A stretch of DNA of 64,000 bases from Callipepla californica brunnescens (taxonomy: Eukaryota > Chordata > Aves > Galliformes > Odontophoridae), in contig JALIRH010000141.1 in the NCBI GenBank assembly GCA_023055505.1, positions 368,501 through 432,500 on the forward strand, in the 5' to 3' direction. Every line of letters starts with the position of its first letter. The first letter of the stretch is position 1. The notes under the pieces were generated by a model. The model was not told where the DNA came from and searched no databases. It worked only from the letters and a program-made list of their open reading frames with translations. The position numbers were made by a program, and so were the translations under genes. This document shows, one piece after another, positions 45,481-57,533 of the stretch.

Positions 45481-46345
45481 TTATCCCACCATCAAATAAC
45501 TGATTTGTGTGATCTTCCAGACCCATCCGTAATCTGGTAAGGGCCTGCAGCAGCTGATCACTTCTTTTTGGTGTGGATGTGAAGTGAACATTGAGGTTCA
45601 ATAGCTTGTGTGACGGTGCGTGGGAAGTAAGGCTGCCTGTATAGCTTGCCAATGCCATGCTAAAGGCATCTGCTTGCTGATCAAGCCATTGTAAATACAC
45701 ATTTGTCACAGGTAAACAACTAGAGGAAAAGTCTACCCCTGATAACATCAGCAAGCGCTGCCTAGCTTTGATTCTCAGGGAAGCAAACATCTCATGCTGT
45801 GTCAGGATTGTCTTTGTCAACTGGTTTGGCAAAAAAATCCATTCAATAATGAATAGTGGGTCTGGCCTTTGAAAATCCCACTGAAAAATTAGCGCATGAG
45901 GTTGTCGAGCAGGGTTGAGGATCATTAGAAAAAAAGGTAACTCCGGGGCACACCGATGAGCTTGTCTGTTAGTGCTAGCTGCAGCAACTTTTTGCAAGGC
46001 ACTAGCCACTTCAGAGCCAAGACGGCAGGGAGAGTGTAAATCAGAATCCCCTTTCAGTAGTTCCAAAAGAGGATACAAGTCTGCATTAGAGATACCCAAG
46101 AGCGGTCAGACCCAGTTAATTGATCCCAACCATTTTTGTACATCGTGTCAATTTTTCACATCAGTTTGTCTTTGTAAGGGCTAGGGAATGATAGTCTGGG
46201 CTCTGATGCACCAGCCTAAATATTTCCATGGTGATGTTTTCTGCATTTTTTCAGGCGCAATACAGAAACCTGCCGAATTAACAGCAGTTGTAAGGAGGGC
46301 TACTGCTTCCTCCATGATCTCGTGATGTTGCGCGGCCACTAAGAT
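45481..46345 (-). pseudogene. pol: Retroviral RT thumb and connection region, broken
   Basis: Downstream of the RT active site the minus strand keeps one 224-codon frame (45425-46099). Its segments read as thumb and connection: YPLLELLKGDSDL, ALQKVAAAS, WIFLPNQLTKTILTQ. Between 46100 and 46345 the frame is interrupted by several stops, although a KYLGWCI-type segment is still readable. Consistent with class II ERV pol. Confidence 0.65.
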
Positions 46346-46890
46346 GTCGTCCATCTAATGATACGATAAAACATTTGGCATTGTGTCTGGAATGGGGCTA
46401 AGCACTTTAGCTACATACCACTGACAAATGGTGGGGCTATTTTTCATTCCTTGTGGCAGCACAACCCACTGGTATCTCTGCAACGGGGCTTGCATGTTGA
46501 TGCTTGGAACTGAAAAAGCAAATGGAGGGGCATCCTCAGGGTGTAATGGACTATTAAAAAAGCAGTCTTGAAGATCAGTGCCAGTCAAATGCCAGTCTCG
46601 GGGAATCATAGTGGGTGACAGGAGGCCTGGTTGAAGGGCTCCTATATTTTCCAGAGCATCATTCATTTTTCTGAGGTCATGGAACAAGCGCCATTGACCA
46701 GTTTGTTTCTTAATGACAAATCCAGGTGAGTTCCAAGGATTAGTGGAGGTACAGTATGTCCTTTTGCTAATTGTTCCGCTACCAAGTCTTGGAGGGCGCC
46801 AAGTTTTTCTAGCGGAAGGGGCCATTGATCCACCCATCTAGGGGTATCTGTTTTCCATATTAGCTTAAGGGCGTCGCACCTCTCAATGGC
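46346..46890 (-). pseudogene. pol: Retroviral RT fingers/palm, stop at the active site
   Basis: The minus strand begins with KTDTPRWVDQWPLPLEKL (46663-46926 frame), then shifts frame near 46745 to NPWNSPGFVIKKQTGQWRLF (46355-46837 frame). The palm motif TGTDLQDCFF is present (first catalytic Asp 46574-46576), as is VLPQGMKNSP. The frame then ends in TAG at 46355-46357, exactly where the first residue of the YMDD-type box should be. MDD itself follows at 46346-46354. Class II type. Confidence 0.8.
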
Positions 46891-46906
46891 CCCTCCCGAA
46901 AATCTG

Positions 46907-47093
46907 ACTTGATAGTGACTCCCCACTGAACCATAACATCAGGGCCCCATAAATATCATCGGAATTGGCAACACAAACGGTTTGATAGTAGCTACCCGAT
47001 CTTCAGGTCCTCTGATTGGAATGAACTCAGCACTTTGCTGGCTGTTCCTTGCACCTCCCACCCCAGCTAATGTATGTGATGATTTGTATGATG
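46907..47093 (-). pseudogene. pro: Retroviral protease C-terminal part, proviral copy
   Basis: The minus strand encodes the end of an aspartic protease: GVGG, SQQSAEF, PEDRVATIKPFVLPIP, then in another frame a GPDVMVQWGV-type C-terminus. A one-base shift in the GGGGCCC run (about 46953) separates the two, and all four detached copies share it. The N-terminal half with the D-T/S-G active site, and all of gag and the 5' LTR, are missing. CCCTAA repeat starts at about 47094. Confidence 0.75.
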
Positions 47094-48580
47094 TAACCCA
47101 AAACCAAACCCCAGGCCTACCCCTTCTCTCACCCTGACACTCGAACCAAACCTCCGCCTAAACCTAACCCTAATATCTAAGCCTAAGCCTAACCCTTCCA
47201 ATTGCCCTAGCCCTAACACTAACCCTTTTCCTATACCTAACCCTGACCTCAACCCTGATCCTAACCTTTCCCTAACCCTAACACCAACCCGTAACATCAT
47301 TTGAATCCTAATCCTATTCCAAACCTTAACCCTATCCCAAGGCCTAACCCTACTCTGACCTTTACACTCAAACTAACCCAACCTCGATCAATAAATACAA
47401 ATGGAATCCTAAACCTAAACCTAAACCTACTGCTAACACCACAAGTCAGCCTACTTTTCTCCCTAAATCTAATCATAAATCTCAAAAAATCTTTGTCCCT
47501 AACCCTAATCATAAATCCAGTCCAAACTCTGAAACTTTCCCAAAACCTATGCCTATTCCTAACACTTACTCTTACCCTAAGTCTATCCCTAACACTAACC
47601 CTTCTCCCAGACACAACCCTAAAGCCAACACTAATCCTAACCTAATCTTTATCCTAATCCTAAACCTAATCCTAACTCTTACCCTAATTCTAACTCTACC
47701 CTAACCCTAACTCTGACCCTCAAACCAAACCCACATTTAAGCACAACCCTAATCCCGACACCTAGCATCAGATTACCACAACCCTAACGGAACCCTAACC
47801 CTAACACTAATGCTATGACTATCCCAAACCCTAACCCAAGTACTAGACCAAACCATACCCCTATCCCTCACTCTAAAACTAACAACCCTAACTAAACTCT
47901 AACCGTAACCCTATCCCTAATACTAACACTAATCATCTTTTAAACACCAATGTTATTCCTATTCCTAAACCTTACCCAATCTCCAAATGAAATCCAAGGC
48001 CGGTGCCTTCTCACACCCTAACGATCAAACCAAACCTACATCTAAACCTAACCCTAAATCCAATCTTTACCCTAAACCATACACTTGCCCTGGCCTTAAC
48101 ACTAACCCTTTCCCTATACCTAACCCTAACCCTAACCTTAACACTAATTTGAGGCCTATCCCTAGTAGGAACCCAAAACCTAATTGGAATCTGAATCCTG
48201 TTCTTAACCTTAACCCTAACACGACTTAACTCTACTCTGACCCTAAAAGTCAAATGAACCCTACTCCTTACCCTAAACCTCAATCTAAACCTAAACCTAA
48301 CCCTAAACCTAAACTTCACAAGAACACTCAACCTAATCCTAGCACTAACCTAAACTAAAACTAAAACAACTTTTTTGCTAACCCTAATCCTAAATCTAAC
48401 CCTAACCCCAAAACTCCCCCAAACCTGACCCTAAACCTAATCCACTCCAAAATCCTTACCCTAACCCTAACCCCAAACACCCTAATACTAGAACTAAAGC
48501 AATCCTTCACCCTAACCCTAAAACTAACAATTTAACTTTGACCCTAAAACTCAAATTCACCCTACATACACTTTATGCTA
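47094..48580 (-). repeat. C-strand block after the provirus
   Basis: CCCTAA-like block collinear with 3113-4605, starting at the provirus junction and ending at the CCTAGG switch. It differs from copy 1 by small indels, such as one fewer 'aaacct' step near 47440. Confidence 0.88.
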
Positions 48581-48586
48581 CCTAGG
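48581..48586. other. Palindromic C-to-G strand switch (CCTAGG)
   Basis: Same switch and flanks as at 4606. Confidence 0.8.
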
Positions 48587-51500
48587 TTAGGGTCAGGCTC
48601 AATCTGGGTTTTGTGTTGGGGTCAAAGGGATAGGGTTAGGGTAGAGTTCGAGTTAGGATGAAGGTAATGCTTACAGATATGTTTAGAGAATGGAACAGGG
48701 TTAGGGTTAAGGTTAGGGTAAGGTTGAAGGTTAGGCTCAGGGACAGATTTAGGGTTAGAGTTTGGGTTCCTTTTAGGTTTAGGGATAGGGTTAGGGTACG
48801 GTTAGGTATTGTACAACGCTAAGTGTTAGCTTCTGGGTAAGGGATAGGGTTAGGGTAAGGGTTAGATTCAGGGTTAGGGTTAGCATTAGCATCAGGGTTA
48901 GGGTTATGGTAAGAGTTAGGATAGGGAATGGGATACAGTTAGGGTAAGGGTTAGGAATAGGGTTAGGGTTACATTAAGGTTAGGGTTAGTGTTTGGATCA
49001 GGGGTAGGGTTAGGAATAAAGTTAGAGTAAGGGCTAGGATTAGGGTTAGGGTTAGGGTAGGGATACGGTTAGGGTAGAGTTAAGGTTAGGGTAGGGTTAG
49101 GGTAAGGGTAAGGGTTAGGGATAGGGTTAGGGTTAGGGTTAGGGTTAGGTTAGGGTTTGGGTTATGGTAAGAGTTAGGATAGGGATTGTGATACGGTTAG
49201 GTTAAGGGTTAGGAATAGGGATAGGGTTTGATTAGGGTAAGGGTTATTGTTTGGATTAGGGGTAGGGTTACGAATAAAGTTAGAGTTAGGGCTAGGATTA
49301 GGGTTAGGGTTCGGGATTGGATTAGTGTTAGGGTAAGGAATAAAGTTAGAGTTAGTGTTAGGATTAGGGTTAGGGTAAAGTAGGGTTAGGGGTAGGGTTA
49401 GGGTTAGGGTTAGGGTTAGGGTAGGGTTAGGGTTAGGGTTTGGGTTAGGCTAGGGTTAGGGTAAGGGTTAGGGTTAGGGTTAGGGTAAGGGTAGGGTTAG
49501 GGTTAGGGTTAGGGTAGGGTTAGGGTTAGGGTTAGGGTTAAGGTTAAATTTATTGTTAGGGTTAGGGTTAGGGTTAGGGTTAGGGTTAGGGTTAGGGTAG
49601 GGTTAGGGTTAGGGTTAGGGTTAGGGTTAGGTTAGGGTTGGGGTTAGGGTTATGGTAAGGGTTAGGGTATGCTTAGGGTTAGGGTAAAATTAGGGTTAGG
49701 GTTAGTGTTAGTGTTAGGGTTAAATTTATTGTTAGGTTTAGGGTTAAGGTTAGAGTTAGGGTTAGGGTTGAGGTTAGGGTTAGGGTTAGGGTTAGGGTTA
49801 GGGTTAGGGTTAGGGTTAGGGTTAGGGTTAGGGTTACGGTTAGGGTTAGGGTTAGGGTTAGGTTAGGGTTGGGGTTAGGGTTAGGGTTAGGGTTAGGTAA
49901 GGGTTAGGGTTAAGGTAAGAATTAGGATAGGGATTGTGATACAGTTAAGGTAAGGGTTAGGAATTAGAGTTAGGGTTAGGGTTAGGATTAGGGTTAGGGT
50001 TAGGTTAGGGTTAGGGTTAGGGTTAAGGTTAGAGTTAGGGTTAGGGTTAGGTAAGGGTTAGGGTTAGGGTAAGAATTAGGATAGGGATTGTGATACAATT
50101 AAGGTAAGGGTTAGGAATTAGGGTTAGGGTTAGGGTTAGTGTTAGGGTAGGTTAGGGTTAGGGTATTGTAGGGTTAGGGTTAGGGTAGGGTAAGGGTTAG
50201 CATTAGGTTTAGGGTTAGGGTTAGGGTTAGAGTTAGGTTAGGGCTAGGGTTAATGTAGTTTAGGGCTAGGGTTAGGGTTAGGGTTAGGATAGTGTTAATA
50301 TAGGGTTAGGGTTAGTGCTAGGAATCAATTTGGAGGAAGGAAAAGGTATAGGAATTGGTTCATTGTTAGCGTTGGTCTTCAGGGTTAGGGTTCGGATTTA
50401 GCACTATGTTTCAGGTTCCTTTTAGGTTTAGTGATAAGGATTAGGGGTACGTTTAGGTATTGTACAATGCTAAGTGTTAGTTTCTGGGTGGGGGTTGGGG
50501 TTAGGACTAGATTTAGGATTAGGTTTAGGAATAGGTTTTCTTTGATTGTTAGGGTGAGAGAAAGGTTAGGCCTTGGGTTTGCTTTTGGAATAGTTTTGGG
50601 TTTCAGAATAGGAATTGGGTTAGTATTTGGAATCTGATTGCTTTAGTATTAGTGTTAGGGTGGGGGTTAGAAGTTAGGTGAGCGTTGTGGTAATCTAATG
50701 CTTTGTGTTAGGCTTAGGGTTGGGCTTTTACTTGAGGTTGGTGTTAGGGTCAGCTTTAGTTTGAAGGTAGATTTAGAGTTTAAATTGTGGTCATGCTTTG
50801 GATTAGTTTTAGAGTTAGGGTAAGATTTAGGTTTCCTTTCAGTGTTAGGCTGTGAGAATTGTAGGCTTTGTGTTTTTGGGTTTGTGTTGGGTTTAGGAAT
50901 TGGAATAGTGTTTGGGATAGTATTAGCGTTAAGGCTGGGGTTAGAGTTAGGTGATGGCTGTGGTAATCTAATGCTTTGTGTTAGGTTTAGGGTTGGGCTT
51001 CAATCTGGGGTTGGTTTTAAGGTCCCATTTAGATTTCAGGAAGAATTGGAGTTCAATTGAGGTAACGGTTAGGATTAGATTTAGGGTTCTGATAAGGGTT
51101 AGGTTAGGGTTAGGGTTTGGTTCCAAGTTGTTTTTAGGGTTAGGGTTAACGTTAGGTTTCAGGATAGGGTTAGGAATATAGCTAGGTGTTAGGTAAGGTT
51201 TAGTCCTGGGGTTTCAGTTCGGGTTAGGTGAAGCGTTAGTTTTACAGTTAGAAGACATGTTAGGGTTAGGGTTAGGTTTTGGTGTAGATTTAGGTTTAGG
51301 GTAAGGGTTAGGGATGTAGATGAAGGTTTAGTGGAAGGGGTAGGGTTCTCTTTAGTTTTAGGACCAGGGAAGGGTCCTAAAAGGGCCTTGGCTAAGGGTG
51401 AGTTTTAGTATTTGATTTAGCGTTGCGTTCAGGTCTAGGTTAGTTTGAGTGTCAGGCTGAGAGAAGGGGTAGGCCTTGGGTTTGGTTCTGGCTTAGTGTT

Positions 51501-52102
51501 AGGTTTAGGAATAGGAATAGTTTTGGTGTTTGGATTGGGTTTGGGGTTAGTAGTAGGGATTGGATTGGGGTTAGTGTTAGGTGAGATCTGCGGTAATCTG
51601 ATGCTTTCTTTGAGGCTTGAGGTTTGAGCTTAAACGTGGTGTTGGTTTTAGGGTAGGATTTAGGGCTAGGGTTTGGTTGAGGGTAGCATTAGGTTTAGGT
51701 TTAGGGGAAGGGTTTTGGTTAGGGTAGAGGTTAGAATTCTGGTTTGGGTTAGGAATAGGGTTCTGGACAAGGTAAGGATTTAGTCCTAGGTTTCCAGTTA
51801 GGGTAAGGTGAAGTGCTGGTGTTCTAGTTAGGAGAAGAGTTAGGTTGAGGTTTCGGGTTAGGTTTTTTTGTCGATTTAGGTTTTAGGTAAGGGGTAGATT
51901 TTAGACAACATGAGCTTTCTGGTCAGAGTAGGGTTAGGCCTTAGAATATGGATAAGATTAGGATAAATGTAGGGTTAGTTTCGGGTTTAGGTTAGTTTGA
52001 GTGTTAGGCTGAGAGAAGGGGAGGGCCTTGGGTTTGGGTTTGGTTTAGGGTTAAGATAAGGTTTAGGAATAGGAGTAGGTTTGGGGTTTGGATTGGGTTT
52101 GG
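48587..52102 (+). repeat. Subtelomeric unit copy 3, G-strand block
   Basis: Collinear with 4612-7826. The central section (49380-50300) is rebuilt with longer TTAGGG runs, and it contains the variant 'gttaaatttattgttagg' that copies 1 and 2 lack. Near 50495 it lacks a segment of about 24 bp (gattaagggtgagggttagg) present in copies 1 and 4. Confidence 0.88.
49766..49836 (+). repeat. Near-perfect TTAGGG run (interstitial telomere repeat)
   Basis: About eleven consecutive exact TTAGGG units from 49772, and more beyond after one 'ttacgg' variant. This is among the purest telomeric runs in the window. Similar shorter runs are at 59935-60000 and 60060-60110. Confidence 0.85.
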
Positions 52103-52290
52103 ACTTGATAGTGACTCCCCACTGAACCATAACATCAGGGCCCCATAAATATCATCGGAATTGGCAACACAAACGGTTTGATAGTAGCTACCCGATCTTC
52201 AGGTCCTCTGATTGGAATGAACTCAGCACTTTGCTGGCTGTTCCTTGCACCTCCCACCCCACCTAATGTATGTGATGATTTGTATGATGT
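52103..52290 (-). pseudogene. Retroviral protease C-terminal fragment, copy 2
   Basis: 188 bp matching 46907-47093, with the same right junction to CCCTAA repeat and the same left junction (gggtttgg/acttgatag) as at 2933, 57346 and 62712. It carries 'cccacctaatg' near its right end, unlike the provirus ('cccagctaatg'). Confidence 0.82.
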
Positions 52291-53783
52291 AACCCAAAAC
52301 CAAACCCCAGGCCTACCCCTTCTCTCACCCTGACACTCGAACCAAACCTCCGCCTAAACCTAACCCTAATATCTAAGCCTAAGCCTAACCCTTCCAATTG
52401 CCCTAGCCCTAACACTAACCCTTTTCCTATACCTAACCCTGACCTCAACCCTGATCCTAACCTTTCCCTAACCCTAACACCAACCCGTAACATCATTTGA
52501 ATCCTAATCCTATTCCAAACCTTAACCCTATCCCAAGGCCTAACCCTACTCTGACCTTTACACTCCAACTAACCCAACCTCGATCAATAAATACAAATGG
52601 AATCCTAAACCTAAACCTAAACCTAAACCTACTGCTAACACCACAAGTCAGCCTACTTTTCTCCCTAAATCTAATCACAAATCTCAAAAAATCTTTGTCC
52701 CTAACCCTAATCATAAATCCAGTCCAAACTCTGAAACTTTCCCAAAACCTATGCCTATTCCTAACACTTACTCTTACCCTAAGTCTATCCCTAACACTAA
52801 CCCTTCTCCCAGACACAACCCTAAAGCCAACACTAATCCTAACCTAATCTTTATCCTAATCCTAAACCTAATCCTAACTCTTACCCTAATTCTAACTCTA
52901 CCCTAACCCTAACTCTGGCCCTCAAACCAAACCCACATTTAAGCACAACCCTAATCCCGACACCTAGCATCAGATTACCACAACCCTAACGGAACCCTAA
53001 CCCTAACACTAATGCTAGGACTATCCCAAACCCTAACCCAAGTACTAGACCAAACCATACCCCTATCCCTCACTCTAAAACTAATAAACCCTAACAAAAC
53101 TCTAACCGTAACCCTCTCCCTTATACTAACACTAATCATCTTTTAAACACCAATGTTATTCCTATTCCTAAACCTTACCCAATCTCCAAATGAAATCCAA
53201 GGCCGGTGCCTTCTCACACCCTAACGATCAAACCAAACCTACATCTAAACCTAACCCTAAATCCAATCTTTACCCTAAACCATACACTTGCCCTGGCCTT
53301 AACACTAACCCTTTCCCTATACCTAACCCTAACCCTAACCTTAACACTAATTTGAGGCCTATCCCTAGTAGGAACCCAAAACCTAATTGGAATCTGAATC
53401 CTGTTCTTAACCTTAACCCTAACACGACTTAACTCTACTCTGACCCTAAAAGTCAAATGAACCCTACTCCTTACCCTAAACCTCAATCTAAACCTAAACC
53501 TAACCCTAAACCTAAACTTCACAAGAACACTCAACCTAATCCTAGCACTAACCTAAACTAAAACTAAAACAACTTTTTTGCTAACCCTAATCCTAAATCT
53601 AACCCTAACCCCAAAACTCCCCCAAACCTGACCCTAAACCTAATCCACCCCCAAATCCTTACCCTAACCCTAACCCCAAACACCCTAATACTAGAACTAA
53701 AGCAATCCTTCACCCTAACCCTAAAACTAACAATTTAACTTTGACCCTAAAACTCAAATTCACCCTACATACACTTTATGCTA
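52291..53783 (-). repeat. Subtelomeric unit copy 3, C-strand block
   Basis: CCCTAA-like block collinear with 3113-4605 and 47094-48580. It ends at CCTAGG, 53784-53789. Confidence 0.88.
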
Positions 53784-56700
53784 CCTAGGTTAGGGTCAGG
53801 CTCAATCTGGGTTTTGTGTTGGGGTCAAAGGGATAGGGTTAGGGTAGAGTTCGAGTTAGGATGAAGGTAATGCTTACAGATATGTTTAGAGAATGGAACA
53901 GGGTTAGGGTTAAGGTTAGGGTAAGGTTGAAGGTTAGGCTCAGGGACAGATTTAGGGTTAGAGTTTGGGTTCCTTTTAGGTTTAGGGATAGGGTTAGGGT
54001 ACGGTTAGGTATTGTACAACGCTAAGTGTTAGCTTATGGGTAAGGGATAGGGTTAGGGTAAGGGTTAGATTCAGGGTTAGGGTTAGCATTAGCATCAGGG
54101 TTAGGGTTATGGTAAGAGTTAGGATAGGGAATGGGATACAGTTAGGGTAAGGGTTAGGAATAGGGTTAGGGTTACATTAAGGTTAGGGTTAGTGTTTGGA
54201 TCAGGGGTAGGGTTAGGAATAAAGTTAGAGTAAGGGCTAGGATTAGGGTTAGGGTTAGGGTAGGGATACGGTTAGGGTAGAGTTAAGGTAAGGGTAGGGT
54301 TAGGGTTAGGGTAAGGGTTAGGGATAGGGTTAGGGTTAGGGTTAGGGTTAGGTTAGGGTTTGGGTTATGGTAAGAGTTAGGATAGGGATTGTGATACGGT
54401 TAGGGTAAGGGTTAGGAATAGGGATAGGGTTTGATTAGGGTAAGGGTTATTGTTTGGATTAGGGGTAGGGTTACGAATAAAGTTAGAGTTAGGGCTAGGA
54501 TTAGGGTTAGGGTTCGGGATTGGATTAGTGTTAGGGTAAGGAATAAAGTTAGAGTTAGTGTTAGGATTAGGGTTAGGGTAAAGTAGGGTTAGGGGTAGGG
54601 TTAGGGTTAGGGTTAGGGTAGGGTTAGGGTTAGGGTTTGGGTTAGGGTAGGGTTAGGGTAAGGGTTAGGGTTAGGGTTAGGGTTAGGGTTAGGGTAGGGT
54701 TAGGGTTAGGGTTAGGGTTAGGGTTAGGGTTAGGGTTAGGGTTAGGGTAGGGTTAGGGTTAGGGTTAAGGTTAAATTTATTGTTAGGGTTAGGGTTAGGG
54801 TTAGGGTTAGGGTTAGGGTTAGGGTTAGGTTAGGGTTAGGGTATGCTTAGGGTTAGGGTATGCTTAGGGTTAGGGTTAGTGTTAGGGTTAGGGTTAAATT
54901 TATTGTTAGGTTTAGGGTTAAGGTTAGAGTTAGGGTTAGGGTTGAGGTTAGGGTTAGGGTTAGGGTTAGGGTTAGGTTAGGGTTAGGGTTAGGGTTAAGG
55001 TGAGAGTTAGGGTTAGGTTTAGGGTTAGGGTTAGGGTTAGGTAAGGGTTAGGGTTAGGGTAAGAATTAGGATAGGGATTGTGATACAATTAAGGTAAGGG
55101 TTAGGAATTAGAGTTAGGGTTAGGGTTAGGATTAGGGTTAGGGTTAGGTTAGGGTTAGGGTTAGGGTTAAGGTTAGAGTTAGGGTTAGGGTTAGGGTTAG
55201 GGTTAGGTAAGGGTTAGGGTTAGGGAAAGAATTAGGATAGGGATTGTGATACAGTTAAGGTAAGGGATAGGAATTAGGGTTAGGGTTAGGTTTAGGTTTA
55301 GGTTTAGGGTTAGGGTTAGGGTTAGGGTTAGGGTTAGGTTTAGGTTTAGGTTTAGGGTTAGGGTTAGGGTTAGGGTTAGTGTTAGTGTTAGGGTAGGTTA
55401 GGGTTAGGGTATGGTAGGGTTAGGGTTAGGGTAGGGTAAGGGTTAGCATTAGGTTTAGGGTTAGGGTTAGGGTTAGAGTTAGGTTAGGGCTAGGGTTAGG
55501 GTTAGGGTTAGGGTTAATGTAGGGTTTGGGTTAGTGCTAGGAATCAATTTGGAGGAAGGAAAAGGTATAGGAATTGGTTCATTGTTAGCGTTGGTCTTCA
55601 GGGTTAGGGTTCGGATTTAGCACTATGTTTCAGGTTCCTTTTAGGTTTAGTGATAAGGATTAGGGGTACGTTTATGTATTGTACAATGCTAAGTGTTAGC
55701 TTCTGGGTGGGGGTTGGGGTTAGATTAAGGGTGAGGGTTAGGGTTAGGACTAGATTTAGGATTAGGTTTAGGAATAGGTTTTCTTTGATTGTTAGGGTGA
55801 GAGAAAGGTTAGGCCTTGGGTTTGCTTTTGGAATAGTTTTGGGTTTCAGAATAGGAATTGGGTTAGTATTTGGAATCTGATTGCTTTAGTATTAGTGTTA
55901 GGGTGGGGGTTAGAAGTTAGGTGAGCGTTGTGGTAATCTAATGCTTTGTGTTAGGCTTAGGGTTGGGCTTTTACTTGAGGTTGGTGTTAGGGTCAGCTTT
56001 AGTTTGAAGGTAGATTTAGAGTTTAAATTGTGGTCATGCTTTGGATTAGTTTTAGAGTTAGGGTAAGATTTAGGTTTCCTTTCAGTGTTAGGCTGTGAGA
56101 ATTGTAGGCTTTGTGTTTTTGGGTTTGTGTTGGGTTTAGGAATTGGAATAGTGTTTGGGATAGTATTAGCGTTAAGGCTGGGGTTAGAGTTAGGTGATGG
56201 CTGTGGTAATCTAATGCTTTGTGTTAGGTTTAGGGTTGGGCTTCAATCTGGGGTTGGTTTTAAGGTCCCATTTAGATTTCAGGAAGAATTGGAGTTCAAT
56301 TGAGGTAACGGTTAGGATTAGATTTAGGGTTCTGATAAGGGTTAGGTTAGGGTTAGGGTTTGGTTCCAAGTTGTTTTTAGGGTTAGGGTTAACGTTAGGT
56401 TTCAGGATAGGGTTAGGAATATAGCTAGGTGTTAGGTAAGGTTTAGTCCTGGGGTTTCAGTTCGGGTTAGGTGAAGCGTTAGTTTTACAGTTAGAAGACA
56501 TGTTAGGGTTAGGGTTAGGTTTTGGTGTAGATTTAGGTTTAGGGTAAGGGTTAGGGATGTAGATGAAGGTTTAGTGGAAGGGGTAGGGTTCTCTTTAGTT
56601 TTAGGACCAGGGAAGGGTCCTAAAAGGGCCTTGGCTAAGGGTGAGTTTTAGTATTTGATTTAGCGTTGCGTTCAGGTCTAGGTTAGTTTGAGTGTCAGGC

Positions 56701-57345
56701 TGAGAGAAGGGGTAGGCCTTGGGTTTGGTTCTGGCTTAGTGTTAGGTTTAGGAATAGGAATAGTTTTGGTGTTTGGATTGGGTTTGGGGTTAGTAGTAGG
56801 GATTGGATTGGGGTTAGTGTTAGGTGAGATCTGCGGTAATCTGATGCTTTCTTTGAGGCTTGAGGTTTGAGCTTAAACGTGGTGTTGGTTTTAGGGTAGG
56901 ATTTAGGGCTAGGGTTTGGTTGAGGGTAGCATTAGGTTTAGGTTTAGGGGAAGGGTTTTGGTTAGGGTAGAGGTTAGAATTCTGGTTTGGGTTAGGAATA
57001 GGGTTCTGGACAAGGTAAGGATTTAGTCCTAGGTTTCCAGTTAGGGTAAGGTGAAGTGCTGGTGTTCTAGTTAGGAGAAGAGTTAGGTTCAGGTTTCGGG
57101 TTAGGTTTTTTTGTCGATTTAGGTTTTAGGTAAGGGGTAGATTTTAGACAACATGAGCTTTCTGGTCAGAGTAGGGTTAGGCCTTAGAATATGGATAAGA
57201 TTAGGATAAATGTAGGGTTAGTTTCGGGTTTAGGTTAGTTTGAGTGTTAGGCTGAGAGAAGGGGAGGGCCTTGGGTTTGGGTTTGGTTTAGGGTTAAGAT
57301 AAGGTTTAGGAATAGGAGTAGGTTTGGGGTTTGGATTGGGTTTGG
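53784..57345 (+). repeat. Subtelomeric unit copy 4, G-strand block
   Basis: Begins with the CCTAGG switch. It has longer TTAGGG runs than copies 1 and 2, plus two 'gttaaatttattgttagg' inserts (about 54771 and 54893) and a TTTAGG run near 55290-55345. Unit landmarks are spaced 5243 bp from copy 3 (51445 to 56688). Confidence 0.88.
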
Positions 57346-57533
57346 ACTTGATAGTGACTCCCCACTGAACCATAACATCAGGGCCCCATAAATATCATCG
57401 GAATTGGCAACACAAACGGTTTGATAGTAGCTACCCGATCTTCAGGTCCTCTGATTGGAATGAACTCAGCACTTTGCTGGCTGTTCCTTGCACCTCCCAC
57501 CCCACCTAATGTATGTGATGATTTGTATGATGT
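57346..57533 (-). pseudogene. Retroviral protease C-terminal fragment, copy 3
   Basis: 188 bp, with the same two junctions and the same internal frameshift as the copies at 2933, 52103 and 62712. Its minus-strand frame runs from the C-strand repeat into the protease part without a stop (57378-57596), which is chance and not a fusion gene. Confidence 0.82.
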
